The notes: a model not told the origin generated them from the letters alone. Positions 33,273 to 46,768 are shown, counted from the stretch's first letter. The stretch is 64,000 bases of DNA from Reticulascus tulasneorum (GCA_001557505.1 LSAX01000011.1:1612001-1676000), one strand, 5' to 3'. Translations and numbers: made by a program.

Positions 33273-36200
33273 CCTTCAGAGCACGTTTCCGTGCCGGACA
33301 ATTCAACTGACACATGCAACTCTGCCCAATGGGCTGCTAATTAGCTGCTGCATGAACTCAAGGCGAGTGGTCGAGATACGGAAATAGCTACGCAGGCATG
33401 CTGCTTAACATTCTTCTCCCACGTCTCATATCTCGCTGCTCAGCTTCGAGATCACTCCAAGGTTTGCCCGGGCTCACGGCATTGACGACCTGGAGTTGCC
33501 CTCGTGCATTTCCTGGTTTCTTGGACAAGAATCGCGCTACCACTAGGGCAACCCAAGAGTTTGGTACTCATGAAATCAATGCAGGAGGAACATGGGACCT
33601 CCCTCCCCCCAACCCAGAGCCTTTCGTCCTGCGCAGATCGGGGCGGGGGCCGGATTACCTTCGTCTGGAATGCGGGATCAATGCCAAGTTCTCTTTAACT
33701 TGGCATCCTGGACAGGATAGTCCCAGACGACCTCTTTTCTCGAGTTTCAGTCGTGGGCACGAGAGAACAAGGTTTGTGTAAAGAAGCGTCCAGGCGTGAT
33801 GCCACTACGCAGTATGAGTCGCCAAAGAGCTCCCTTGCCTTGCTGGAAAGCCACGGTGATCCAAGTTGTATAGGCGGGGCATTTTCGACCCTTCAGCGGC
33901 TTGATATTAGCTGTGGCGCTCCTCGCAGATCGCTAGCGATACTACCTTGCAATATGAGGGTCGCTATTGCATTTCAGTCGAGAGGCCACTACTGAGGGCG
34001 CGGGTTTGCCTTGGGTCGAAGAGGGGCAGACGTCAATAATAGTAATATACAGCATGGCATTATATATGGGCTTGCTATCATGAGGCTGGTGATGACGCGG
34101 GGGTACAAGGCCAAAATTACATCAGTGATCTGTCCAATGTTGAAGATTGGTTTCCTGAAATCCTTCGGATCAGATATTCTCAGTCTGATCTCAGGATCGG
34201 ACAGCCAGACTGCAGGAATGGCGCACTGGCTTGCCTTATTACCGGAATCTCTCCTGGTCGGTAATTAGCTATCCAATGGAGAGTAACAGGTTGGACCCGA
34301 TACCATGGTGTCAGGATAATCCTCCACTTTTCAAACTTCTCTCGTCAGTTGTCAAAGTTTTGGAGAGTGTGCATGGCGCCGTTTCTGGGGGACCGTTGCT
34401 CCTTGGGGTCACAAGACGGCCGCCGGCGTCCACCATATTCTCCACCATATTCCTCGGCTGGCAGACTAGGAGGAACAGACGGCCTGGAAGTCAAAGAATT
34501 TTGAAGATGTTGATACTCCCTCGGTTCAACGGTTCTAGCTGCTAAGCGAGCTTTCGTCCATCATCCTCCGTCTTTGTTTCACGGAAGCATTAAAAATCGA
34601 GAAGAGCTCACAAGTCCTGTCTATCATTTAACGCAGCTTCTAAAACGTAACTACTTCCGGCTGCCATGCTACGCCGTGAAAACATCACTTCTTCAAATGC
34701 CATTTTGCAGCAGAGCCTTTTCACCACGGTGTACCAGGTACCTTAGCAACAAAGACATCATATTAGTGTGCGCACGGATCCCCTACAAATAATCCTCCAA
34801 TCCATTTGTCGTACGTTGATATCGCGATATGTACTCCGTAGAAGCCCGCTGATAACTTTAACCCCAAATCGGTCTCGCTAGTGCTGGTATGACAACTGTC
34901 AGGCCCCCCATAGAGTGTTAGCTTTCCATTAGCTTGTTGACTCTGGCTTATACTTATCGCTCCTCACATGGGCGACATATGGGCGACAGTGCGTCACAAG
35001 CCCGATTGTCTTAGAGAAGAATGCCAGAACGGAGGAGCTGCAAGAGTCAAAGCCACGTGGGCATGCGGGCCCTCAACCTACCTACGGGGACGCTGCTACG
35101 ACGTAAGGGGGCCTGGATTCCGAACATCCCTCTGCCTGTGTCCCTCGTGACCAGAACGTACCATATTCCATAAGCGAAGCTTGGCAAGGTGTCCGACGGA
35201 GAATAAAATACTACCGCTTGCAGTAATTCGTGCCTGGTTCTCTGGAGTGGAATTCGAGGAGTAGTAATCCACCTTACCCTGCGGGCGTCCACCACCCCCA
35301 CCAGATAAAAAGATGAAACAAACCAGTGGCAAGATTGTCTTAGTGTACGAGGTAATCAGGGCTGTAGAGTATGTATCTGCGTCCCTGGCTCTGCTTTGCT
35401 GTGATGTGATGTTGTATGAATACTCGAGGGTACAGATGAAGCGGGAGTGGCAGACTGGACCATGTCCCTACCGAGCCCAACTCCGACCGAAGCTTCCATG
35501 GAATTTCTTTTGATGTGCATCATCTCTGTGCCCCCAAGCCATGGCGAGGCGGCCTGATCACCCCCTAGGTCCAGATATCCGGGACCAATAGATGACGGCC
35601 TACTTGGGTTGGAAACCGTATCTTTCGTCCGACTTGCAACCACCCCCTCCTCTCGTTCAGCATCTGGACATGGGATATCCATAAACGCCACGACAAGCCA
35701 AACCATGTTCAGAAGAGACGACCCGCAAAAAGCAACGTTTGGCGAACTGGAGGGCCTGAGCCTGCCCAACTACCTACCCGACGGACCTTGCCAGGCCGCC
35801 CGCACTTCCTTTTCGCCTAGCTAATAAGTAGCATGATTGACTAACGTCATGATAGTGGCATCGTTCAGACAGGGGGGGGGGGTATTAGGTGCGCCATCAA
35901 GCCATCGCATTTCGCTCTAGGAAGAACTGACATCACGAGTGGTTGCTGGTCTCCGCGCTGTTCCGCCATTGTCAGGCTTCCCAGAGGGCCAAATGACGCC
36001 GAGAAGCACCGACGACACGGCCCCGGTGATCCTGGGGTATGAAGAGGCAACCTGAATGGATAGCAAGCAATAAGATGAGGTCAAGGGTCTGGGGAAGCAT
36101 GCAGCATAAGCAGCCCCCCCCCCTCTTCTCGAACCTAGGGAGCCTTCAACGATTCGCACGTCGCGACAGACGTAGACGGCGGCTTACCCAGGACCCTGTC

Positions 36201-39200
36201 TCAAATTGCGAAGGAATTTGGAAGAAGCAACGAGAGAAGATTTCATCACGATCAATCCAGAACGTCGGGCGAATCCATCTAAGCTGTGGCGTTTTGGTGG
36301 CCCTTGACACACCTTGCACCCAGCACCGAGTCCCGTACAATCAGGGGCGTGTCCCACAATTGGGTGTTTTTCCGTCCCACTTGATACACTCTGCGCAAGT
36401 CTTCTCCATAGGTCACGCCGGAGCATCAGCGCCCATCCACAGTGTTGTATCGGTCGAACGTCCCGACTTGGATACCATCCACGGTTCAGCTATGTGCTTG
36501 CTATCGAAGAGCTCTGTTGCTAGCGCGGCAGACGTAGAGAGTGTCCCTCCCACGCCTCCATCATGAAGAACCGACGTGAACATGATCGCCCCTGCATGCC
36601 TGTTTGACCTGCAGCGCTGCATTGCACTACCTATGTCAGTGCGCAGAATGATGGGCAGACACGCGCATGTGCCGCTGCTTTCCTTTCTCGGTCCTGGAGA
36701 AACCGATGAAAACTCAAATATAACCTAGACCTGGTGACCCCGTGGCGGTCCAGGCGGTAAACACTCTGGTTTGATATCGAGCGAGGATCAGGGATGACGT
36801 TTTTCACGCCATCAGAAATGGGTCTGTGGATTGTGATAGTCTATGTTTTACACCGAACCGAGGACCTATTTCTGCACCCGACCTGACCGCGTCGCCGTAA
36901 CCAATGGGACATAACAACGAGCGGCTCGGCCAGCCGGCCGTCTTTAAAATGGTCTGCCGCGTTATATACTGCGAAGGAACAATATAGACGAGCTAGATAT
37001 TGAGAAACGGTTCATTGCAGGCGTGGTGTGGTATGATCCGGTATCAAAGGTTCCCCCTCCTGGAATACATTCCGTTCTTGGCAGTAGTGTTCTGCCTTGT
37101 TTCTTTTTCAGAACGCCACCCCGCGAGAGAATGGTCCCAGGGGACTGAACTGCCCGGATCACGGGTTGGATAAATGTGTTCCTGGGACCTTTTGACGTCG
37201 ATGTACTCTTGAAGTACAGTGAGATTCTGATATCGTCGACACAATTCGCCAAGACATGGCTACCACTCTGGTGGGAACATTCCCCTGCTTGGTCCTGGGT
37301 CGAAAGGTGCATATCGGAGGCGAGTAGTTGCCTCACTACCCGACCAGTCGGAACCTTTGTTACCACGCAATGGTTTAGAACACGCCACACAAACTGAGGT
37401 CTAGAGTGCCATCCATTACGAGGGTCTCTGCATCCAGGACGTCCGTCATCAAGGCGAGGTCCGATTGTGCCGGATGCACAATATCACCAGGAGAGTTCTA
37501 GCTTTGGGACGCAATGTCTCGTGATCGCTTGGGCATCGATTTGATACTCCACGGTTGCGCAAATCTTGGTCATATACAGGCATCAAGGATACAAAATGCT
37601 CATGGGGTTGATATCGGCGAAGCACACACCTGCGCGGGCACAGCTGTTGTAAGCCCCACAGAGATTCCAAGGTGGGATTTCACGACGCTTGCTGTGGTGT
37701 GGTGGATTGATCAACGCAAAGTGGGTTCTTGGTTGGCTACCAAAACGTCGGCCGTGGGAGCCGTGGATGCGAGGATTGTTCTACGCCCATGCAGATGACT
37801 TCCTACTCCGGACAAATGTAAATGAAATCCCAGACTAGGGCAACACCAAGAACTCGGGACGCTGATCTCGATGCCCAATCGCAAACGCTACGACCAGAGC
37901 CTAGAACCCTCAAACTAGTTCGGACTACGGGCAACGAGCAATGCAGGCGTACCTTCTAGATGACATACTAGATAGACCGCCGCTTACACCATCTCCAGCA
38001 GGCAACCCACGGTACGATTGATGCTCATCCAACCAGGCTGCCGCATGGCATGCTACACACCTAGCGCGATTTTTAGACGTTCCGATAGTTGAGTGCTTGC
38101 GGGCGGTTCGGCGGACACTAGTAGAAAAGATATTAGAATAAATACGAGCGCGGCAACATGCTCACTACCACGTACGCCGTAAGTGGCTGGCCTGTAACGA
38201 GAAAAGGGTCCTCCCAAGCTGCTGCAGGATGGGGTCTCGAAGGTAGTAGTTCCCCTGAGGCTAGGCCGTCTGCCAAACCTGCAGCCGGGTCCTCTCCGAG
38301 CTTAACTCGCTCCTCAGGAGGGGTACCACATGGTTGCTAGTTAGTTTATTAGTGCGTTGCAGCTGGGGAGGGGGGGAGGCTGACTCCACGGCAGACTTGT
38401 ACCGAGCATGTGTATGAAAGCCGCGGTGCTTGGATAGCTGGAATTCTGGAAATGCCCTTGAACCTTCAGTCGATAGCAAGGGCTCGAAGGAAAGGGTGCA
38501 TTTCGAATCCACCTCCTCCATGGAGTAGCCGAAGAAAGCCAACAGCCACTATGTAGTAGTAGGTCAGACCTACATTGAACACCGCTGCCCTCAAACCCCC
38601 ACCTCGCGCCAGCCAAAACTGGCCATGCCGAGCCCCTCTGAAGATATGCAATGTAACCAAGACTGGTGCAGAAGTGACATGTACAACGCAAGCTGTTGAA
38701 CGTTATCGAGAACTTGCACTTATGTCCTCAGATATTTCGAGCATCGACATCCCCTAGCTGGTTTGGTAATTACATTGGCAATGTATTGCTTACGGAGGGT
38801 AACGCTGGGATCATCTTAGTGATAAGCGTGGGTGGAGCGGAATCTCAGTCGCTCTCTTTGCTTTTTGCTCAAGGATGCTCATCAGGGACGGACGTGACGG
38901 TACCCCGCAGTCCGCAAGTGTCAGAATCCGTTAGATTGGTGTCCCCAGGATCCCCTTTACAAGCAAAGGGTTGCTAGTGGCTCAGCTGGGCTATTAGGCC
39001 GGATAGTTGTTCTCAAGGGCTGTTTGGCACGTTTGAGCGACGCCAGAGATGGCGCTGGCCGCAAAGTACGTTTTATATCATTGCAGCTCGCTCAATCGAT
39101 GAAGGTATTGTCGTCCTCTTCAGCCACGTTGTACTTGCGTTCTTGCTGAGGTTACATTGGTTCCACCAACGACTGCCGGACATTTGTACCCACGTGTCAT

Positions 39201-41810
39201 GCACGGTGAGCGGGCAGGCAGACAATGTCAGTGTCGCGTTGAACAAACGGCCGCGCGGGATGGGTTCATACCACTGGGTTGTGAGTTGTCACATCTCCGG
39301 ATTCATCGCTGTATCTACCTAAATTACTGAAGATGGCTTCCCACCACGCTGCTACGTTGGCTATTTTGCCTTTAGTTCCACCGATTGGGAAAGATAAATA
39401 GATGCATGGGTAGATTCCAACCTGATGGTTCATTTGCCATTCTCAATGTCACGCTGCGGTGCCAACAGGGGATTCAAGTGAACTTGGCCTGGCCAGATCA
39501 GACCACCACAGCGTTGTCGGTGGCATTGAGGAATCCTTCCAGCACCTCTTGGCTGATGGCGGTCAGTTAAAATTGCACTATTCCCCTTGTTGAGACATCA
39601 TGGCGATTGATTGCGCCTTGCTGAGTTCGGAATCATCACCAGACCGCCCATTGTCGGCTGTCGAAGATGAATGTTGACGGCAATTGTACAGTCGCATTCG
39701 GGGCTTCGGGGTATTTCTGTGTCCAGAAGCGGTATCCCGAAGTCATTTCCTCCTGCAGGTATGGGAAATGACACGCATTTTTACTTCCATATCTGATCAA
39801 CCACCTCGGAATCCAAGATACCTACATACAGGCAGCTTTCCAAACAATGCTTAACATATCATCTCTGCTGGGCAGCAATCCATGCCCCCAGAATAGCTTT
39901 CGCACGGGGCGGACAGGGATCTCCTTTGACAGCGACCGAAAATAGCTGCAGCCAGAAGTCTGCCGCAAGCCGCACATAGCGGCGTATAGTAGTGGTCAGC
40001 CCTGGAAACACGCCTTGGCGCCGGACTTGCTATTATCGTTAGTGTTTGCCTTTTGCCTGTCTGATTAGGAAGAAGCTTCGTAGCGTAGTACAGGCTGATC
40101 TCCCGCCTGGGGCGAAGTTTAAACTGCTACCCGGCCGTTGAAACTAAACATGACGTCGGGAGCGCTGGCGTGAAGAGTCTCCTGTTTAAGGGCATTGAGC
40201 ATTGCCCTTGCGCGACCGGGTTAGTTCTTTAGCAAACCAGACAAGTTGTTATCTGAACCGGCACAACAGCAAATGCTTCTTCTCAGCCAAACAATATGCA
40301 AGGCGACACATACGTGATGGCTATATGACCCGGCTCCCTGGGCTTGAGGCAGGTCAATACTGGTTACTATGTAACCACCCACCACGCCGATGTGGCCATT
40401 TGTGCATCTCTTGTCTTGATGTCCGACTCCTTCCTCTTGAAGACGCAGGTAGTTTGATAAACCTATTTGTCCCGCTCTGGCGCCAGAATCCCACGCGCTG
40501 ATCGTGGCTCACTGTCTCTAGAGTCCGAGTCTTGACACACTTTAAAAAAGAACACTCGTCTTTCATTGATATCATGTGTCACTCCCCAAACGGGTCGTAG
40601 GACGCATGCATAATTGCGTCCGATATACCCATTTTCATGGTCATGAGGCTCTAGTTCTTAGTAAATCACAGCGTAAGTATTTATCCTGGACAAGGGAACA
40701 TACTGTCCTAACTCGATCTTGCTCGTGAGTTCTGATTCGGGAAACGTGATTCCGGCATATGCCTCTTCCAGCGGAAACAAATGTCCAACTGTCATATTAA
40801 CGGGGTGGATTAATGTGGGTGGGGGGTGAGGTGGCATCGAACATTTGGTGGTCACAATCGGGAACGGCCACTTTGTGAGTTATCACATTCTTATGACTTT
40901 AGGTAATGGCTAGGCCTTTTAGATGCTCTAAATACATCCTCTCATCCACAAACACACAAGTAGGGAGGTCTCACAAGATCTGCCGATCGTTGACACGGAG
41001 ACAAGGGTTGTGATTCTCATTTCGCCCTACTTTTCTCCCACTGTATATTGGAGGGGGAAATGGTTGCAAAATGTCCTGATCTGGTAGTGAGGCATGGATC
41101 ATCTGCACTGTTGGTGATGGACTTTTTATCACGTTGATTAGTCAACATGGAGTGCGCCCATGTCTTGGTTCTAGCCGGATTGTGGCTTGCAATCCTCGAC
41201 TACCATCCTGCAGAGTGTGGAGGAGATTGAGTTTTATTAGTTGAGGGCTCGGAGGTCTGACTCGATGTGAAAAAACTAGTCTTTTTGCCGTCTTCTTGGT
41301 TCAGCTTTGCAAGTGCAGTCTCTAGAGGTAGCGCAGACGGTCTATTTGACTTGCCGATAGGTACGTACGATTAGGTGCATCGGCCAACTGAGGCAAGGGT
41401 TAATGTCGGCTTTAATGGCGGTGAGGTATTCGTCATCCTCATATTGTCCAATCTCATCAGCCGAGTGTGAGACTGGTCAGCTCCAGGATGTGTGCTCTTT
41501 TCTTTTTACTTCTCCCCAAGCCTCCTTACTCGCGAAGAAGCAGAAGTCTCGCGAGGGTTAATGTACATGAGGGTACAGGTCCAGGCAAGCCCCACCATAG
41601 CCGGTTTTGTTGTAGTCCCGTGGCTCACGGATCCTGCTCGTGTTCGATGGTGAGAGTTTGGACGGTGAGCGGTGAGTGGTTACCGACAGCTTGGAGGCGT
41701 AACAGCAAGTCAGCCTCTCAAAACACTCCTCATTTCAGCACCCGGAGATTCGGAGATGATATGTGATATGATGAATCTGCATGGTGATTCGGTCAAGATC
41801 TGTGGACCGG

Positions 41811-42588
41811 TCAGTCCTCTCCTGGATCGATCATCTTTCTCCTTTTGCGTTCCCTCTTCCAAGAGCCAAGATCCTCGAATCCAACGGTGGTAGGCTGCCT
41901 CGACTCCCGCTTTAGATCTCGGCTACTCTGCTCAGCGGGCGGTGTGTCAGTACATTCTTCCATGCCCTCCGTGAAAACCATGTCGCCACGTTTTCCCAGC
42001 ACTTCCCTGCCGGCCTCTTCGGCCAGGATGCCAAATGCAATCAAGGCTGTCTCATCCATGCTGCGCTCGTCGACCTTTCGCGTATCAAAGAATTTGCTGT
42101 TCCGCTCATGTCCACCGAGAGCGGAATAGAACCGACTTGAATACGAGTGGATCGCTTTCAGCAGATCACTGTCCGGTAACACGTCACGGCCGCGATCTGG
42201 CAGTTCCCTCTCATGTGCCATGTAGATGTCATGCTCGGCGTATCTTTCGGGGGCTCTCTTGCGACGAAATAGTACCTCCTCAGGAGCCAGGACAGAAGTG
42301 CGCACCGAATATTTGTTCAGCTTCGGTGGGCCCGAGGGGATTGTCAAAGACCCATCGTTGCTGAACGACTTCAATGCCTGATTCTCGGAAACCCGGCCTA
42401 TAGATTGTTGGCTGACAAGGCAACCTTGCCACAGATAACGGCGACGTACCTGCCACGGCATCATAAACGTTTGCCACGCGCCTTTGAGTCTTGTCGCGGA
42501 CCAGCAGATCTTTGACCTCGGACTCACTTGAGTCGACGGACTCTGGTGGAGCCAGGAATCTCCCGCTTTGAGTGCTCTCGAAAGCCAT
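41811..42588 (-). CDS. Conserved-looking basic protein of unknown function
   Basis: Two exons, 42588-42450 and 42397-41811, give 241 aa. The 52-nt intron (42398-42449, GTACGT...ATAG) joins VANVYDAVAG to RVSENQALKSF. The start MAFESTQSGRFLAPPESVD is the first ATG of the coding frame. The central block (about residues 70-160) looks ordered and conserved: EEVLFRRKRAPERYAEHDIY, then LPDSDLLKAIHSYSSRFYSAL and SMDETALIAFGILAEEAGREV. The C-terminus is basic (KRERKRRK at about 230), a candidate nuclear localisation signal. There is no signal peptide or membrane span. I do not recognise the family; a nuclear, possibly transcription- or ribosome-related role is only suggested by the basic tail. It shares a 673-bp divergent promoter with the ERCC8-like gene. 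Confidence 0.75.
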
Positions 42589-43261
42589 TCTGGCATTGGC
42601 CTATCCTAGTGTCGCCCAAAGCACAACGCCACCAGGGCGAACGGAGTTGCGTTTGACACTGTGCGAAGTTCTTGCACCCCAACCTGGATATTGGAACGGT
42701 CAGATGCTAGGATAGCGACAGACAGGCTAAAACAGTCTGTTCACCTTCATATCTAGCTTGTCAGTAGGTTCACCCGTATATGAATCTCCAATCAGAATGG
42801 CATCCAAGTAGGGAGAATGGAGGGAGATACAGAGAGATGGATACAACTCGACAAGTTTTGATATCGAGTATAGGGATGTTCAGAAGAATGTTCAGTGATT
42901 GAGCCAGATATCGCTACTAGTTCTTTTTTTATTTTAATGCGGCCTTCTCTGCCTTATTAACTACCTACCTAACTATGTAATTACCCTGAGGTACGTGGGG
43001 GAGTAGCGACCGGACCCCACTTGCGCCTTCCCCACGTACAAGCATTTTGTTACCGTCTCTACCTAAAATGAGAAAGCGAGGCGTGACTTTAGGGCGTGAC
43101 ATCACTGAAGAACGACATGCGTGATAGTCCAAACGGGTTCTCCTTCAACTTCCATTCGAATGTTCAATATAGTATCCATGTTGTACTCCACTTCGTAGAG
43201 TCTCCTGGAAGTTTGTAAGCCATTTGTTTATGCCAGCCTACCGCACCAATACTGCATATGA
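42589..43261. promoter_or_regulatory. Bidirectional promoter region
   Basis: 673 bp between two diverging ATGs (42588 minus, 43262 plus). It contains a tandem CTACCTACCTAACTA element at 42961 and an opposed GAGGTACGTGG at 42989-42999, related to the TAGGTA clusters elsewhere. A T-rich run lies at 42925-42936. Confidence 0.5.
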
Positions 43262-44795
43262 ATGCAGGCCCGTCTGTTCGCCCGCTCAACTGGAGACTTG
43301 AGTCCAGAGAGCTTTGCTAAAACGACATCAGCGGAGCTTCTGCGATCTTTCGCTCCAGCCCCACAGCATCGCTTTGATGGAGAGAATGTTCAGGGAGGAG
43401 AGAGTTCTGTCCCAAATCCGAATCGTAGGCTGGGTTCGATTTGGTCGCACAGAGTCGGGGTAAACGCACTGGCCGTCGAAAAGTTTGATGGCCGACTGTG
43501 AGTATTCCGCGAAGCTCGAAGCCAACAGTTTGCAGAGACGTCATTGCGGCTGACCAGGCAATCCACCATCAAGACTGGTGTCTGGAGGAGCAGATGGGTC
43601 TTTGAAGCTTTGGGATCTAGATCAATGCAGCAATCCAAACGTGTCGCATACATTTCAGCCCATTGCAGCAGTCGCCCGCTCCTCTGACGATGCTACCGGA
43701 GGCCACAAGCATGGCATAACCCACCTGTCGTTCTATCCGTTCGATGCCGGTGCATTCATCTCTAGCTCTTTCGACCGCACCCTTAAGCTGTGGTCGACAA
43801 GGAGGATGGCCATATCTGCCAGTTTTGACATCAACGCAAACATCTACACACATGCCTCCAGCCCAATCGCAGACCACCTTCTTGTTGCGTGTGGGACGCA
43901 GCACTCCGCTGTTCGCTTGGTAGACCTCAAATCAGGCTCTGCAGTCCAGTCTCTTGTCGCCCACGGCGGCGCGGTGTTATCCCTCGCTTGGAGTCCTCGT
44001 CACGAGCATGTTCTGGCAACCGGCCATGCTGATGGCAGAGTACGTATCTGGGACGTGAGGCGGGCCGGCGGACTGCTCGGTCAACTGGACCAGGAAGACA
44101 GTTTGGGCATCATTCACAGATTCAACCATGCTATGGCGTCAGGGATGGATTGGAACAGCACACCGCACTTTCGCATGACCGCAAGAGCCCACGGTGAAGG
44201 AGTAAACGGGCTGACATGGACTGACGACGGCAATTACATCGTCTCCGCTGGACTTGATCGGCGTATTCGCGTCTGGGATGCAGCGACAGGGGCGAACACG
44301 CTCTCGAGTTTCGGCTCAATAATCCAAAACAGACAACCGAATACCATGAACATGTTTGTGTCACCGGTAGGACTCACCACTGGTCGGCGTGACTTGCTGT
44401 TCTGGCCAAACGAACAAGACATATTAGTGCTGGACCTGCATAATGGGACTCTCGTCACGCGACTAAGGGTCCCTGGTGCCACTAATGCGGCTGGGAGCCA
44501 AGGAATCGGCGGTATGAATGTGAAGAACAGGACCATGGACATTGTATGGCGTGGGTCTGGAGGCCATGGTTTGCAAAGCGGCTCTACGATGGGAGGCAGT
44601 TCCTCTGTTGGCGCCGTCTACAGTGCTCACCTAGACGGGCAGATCCGGGCTTGGATGCCTCAGTTACCGGGTCCTATGGATGACGACTTCGAGGACGACC
44701 TTCCAGACGAGGATGAAGAGGACAAGAAACGGAAACGGAAGGCCGTTGACGATGCATTTAAGAGCTTGATGGGCAAACATGTCACGTTTAACTAA
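43262..44795 (+). CDS. ERCC8: WD40 protein, CSA/ERCC8 (Rad28) orthologue
   Basis: Two exons, 43262-43497 and 43574-44795, give 485 aa. The 76-nt intron (43498-43573, GTGAGT, branch CTGAC, AAG acceptor) interrupts the first WD repeat between KFDGRL and LVSGGADGSLKLWDL. Repeats are visible at GADGSLKLWDL, SSSFDRTLKLWST, GTQHSAVRLVDLKSGSAVQS, TGHADGRVRIWDVRRA, AGLDRRIRVWDAATG and SAHLDGQIRAWMP. The segments ISSSFDRTLKLW and LAWSPRHEHVLATGHADGRV plus WDVRRAGG align closely with the human CSA sequence as I recall it. CSA is the DDB1-CUL4 substrate receptor in transcription-coupled nucleotide excision repair, acting with CSB. The tail is acidic then basic (DDDFEDDLPDEDEEDKKRKRK), consistent with nuclear location. 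The N-terminal LFARSTGDLSPESFAK is usual for fungal members. Confidence 0.92.
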
Positions 44796-46768
44796 CCGCA
44801 GTGCCTCCAGATGGCTAAACCTACAAGTTGTCACAAACCGTCTTTGATCGAAAATGGCGGCGTTGGCGGTGTCCGCCCAACATGCGCGACGCCGCCCGGA
44901 GACCTGTTTCATTATCCTTGGCCAGCGTAGCCTGTAACTTTGAAGCAATTACCATCGTTGATCCGTCTTCTCGGCCGAATCGCCAGGAAGTGCCAACTTA
45001 CGCATCCTGAATCCCCCCCAACGACCCTGCATTGCATGTCTCGAAATCAGTGTGCGGATGGCCCGGATCCTAGTCACAAGTTCCGATTTTCTCCGAAGGG
45101 GAAACCTTGCGACCAAATTATTAGAAAGTGTGCTGGGCATAACTTACCGGAACATGGATCGTGACGTGCTCGTAAGCTGGGACAACAGTTGGCTCAATAT
45201 GGTCGGCCGTATGTGCTTCTAGGTGCTGGTCGCGCGTCTAGAAGGCAAATGAACATCAACATTCGAGGCAGCACAATGTCAATGTTCGCAGAAGAACCAA
45301 TTTTAGACCCTCGACCAGGATTTCTTCGCCCATCACACGTCAAGGAAGCTTTCCTATCTAGGTCTACTTCCAAGCAGTCACGCACTTTGCGGGGAAGAAA
45401 CTGCGCCGTCCAAGGATCAGCGGAAATTTAGGGGAAACCCTTGCCAACATCTTTGTTGTTCATTGTTGGCCCTATCCCATCTGCATTATTAGTTCTTTGG
45501 AGTTGCGCCCGCTGTGGTCACTGACCTCCTCGGTCGTTTAACCTCCAACAAGGACATTCATCCCACTATCGTAACTGGGCCATTCATGGCCAATGGTTGC
45601 CATCGCGATCCCTGTTTCAAGGTGCCTCCAAACTCCCTCAAGTGGGCCCAAGTGCAACCCGGACTTGAGATGCGAAATTGATCCTTTCCAATCTGCATTT
45701 GAGCACGACTGAAGCGGTTCCATAGAGGAAGCCGAATCCCTTGTCTCCTTTCTGCAGGGCTGAAGAAGGGCAAGCCAGGTCCGCTAACGTCTCCACTGCT
45801 CCTTGTTTTCTGCACCGGATTGCTTCCCCGTCCAGGTTGGAGCGGGTCGCGCATTAGCGAAGTCCCAAGTTAGCGGTTAGCGGGCGCCTCATTGCTCTTG
45901 CCGTGACGATGGCGGCAAATGAATGGCGTGAACATGCTAACACGTAGTGCTACGCCTGTACTAGTAATTTGAAGATGCAGCATACGAACAGGACTTTAGT
46001 GCGAGGTTGGCGCCAGCTTCGCGATTCTATTTGGTTTGGCGTGCAGAATCCCAAGCCACGTACCTCTCCCTCAGCGTCTGTGTGGCTGTAGAATAGAATA
46101 AAGAGCTTTAAGAGGAGCTTCTAGAAACAACGATCGTCGATGGCGTCGTCGCGGATCGCGGAAAGATGCCGGCTTGTGAACTAGAGCAGCCTCATCTACT
46201 AGCCCATGTTCGAAGATCCATACGAATTAGCAGTTGAGGCATCTCGCAGGCGCCTAGCGCCAGGCTTACGCGAAGACCCGTCTGGCGTTCTTCCGAGACC
46301 GACGGCGTTCGGCAGACTCTGTTACCATGGAGAGCGCAGCTGGCGATGGGAGGCGGAGCCAACCTTGCTGAGCACGTTTCCAAGGCTACGGTAGTCAATG
46401 AACTGGACGGCTGTATGTGGCTGTTCGAGATCGTCTCAAAGTTTCAAGAACTCTCGCACATGCCAAGCGCACACAGCGAGCGCGTCTGGACAAGCCACCT
46501 GCTGCTGGGCAGTCACAGTCGCAAGTATTGCCCTGAATCGTAAGAATAATTGGACAGTTTGCAAAGCCTCCAAACCGTGGTTCAAGCACGTGTTGGAGGT
46601 CGGCCCTGCGATGTCGGCCACGGCCGGGCTCGGACTTGGTGATGTCGGTGTTTTGCAACCGGGCTCGGTGATATCGGGCAGCGGGAACTGGCGGCAGCCT
46701 ATTAAACCGGCCGACGGAGCGAATTTTGTCCTCGTGTCCATAGAGAAAATGGAAGGGACAGGAACGGC
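44796..46768. other. Intergenic, 2 kb, no supportable gene
   Basis: Between two plus-strand genes, it contains the promoter of the AMID-like gene. Short open frames at 45189-45431 and 46206-46394 lack good starts or motifs. Nothing repetitive stands out. Confidence 0.5.

Larger units (their letters stand above)
29701..41810. other. Gene desert, about 12 kb
   Basis: I find no supportable gene between the proximal promoter of the Zn2Cys6 factor and the conserved gene at 41811. GC content looks ordinary, not the AT-rich signature expected of repeat-induced point mutation. I see no terminal repeats or reverse-transcriptase/transposase motifs. Open frames up to about 197 codons occur, but they usually lack ATG starts, family motifs and exon partners, and their number is about what chance gives. 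Notable landmarks are a 20-nt C run (31850-31869), GCAGGCAA-type repeats (31033-31058), a G run (35872-35881) and a possible relic at 33030-33260. Confidence 0.5.

Noticed and set aside
35356..35769. 137-codon minus-strand frame with one hydrophobic stretch
   Set aside because: Starts at TTG. The single hydrophobic run near an SVPSS-type tail suggested a membrane protein, but no family was recognised.
36039..36566. 175-codon plus-strand frame
   Set aside because: No motif or exon partner; chance-level.
29701..41810. Transposon island or RIP-mutated repeat as explanation of the desert
   Set aside because: No AT bias, terminal repeats, or polymerase/transposase motifs were seen by eye; a dinucleotide RIP index and a repeat-library search would settle it.
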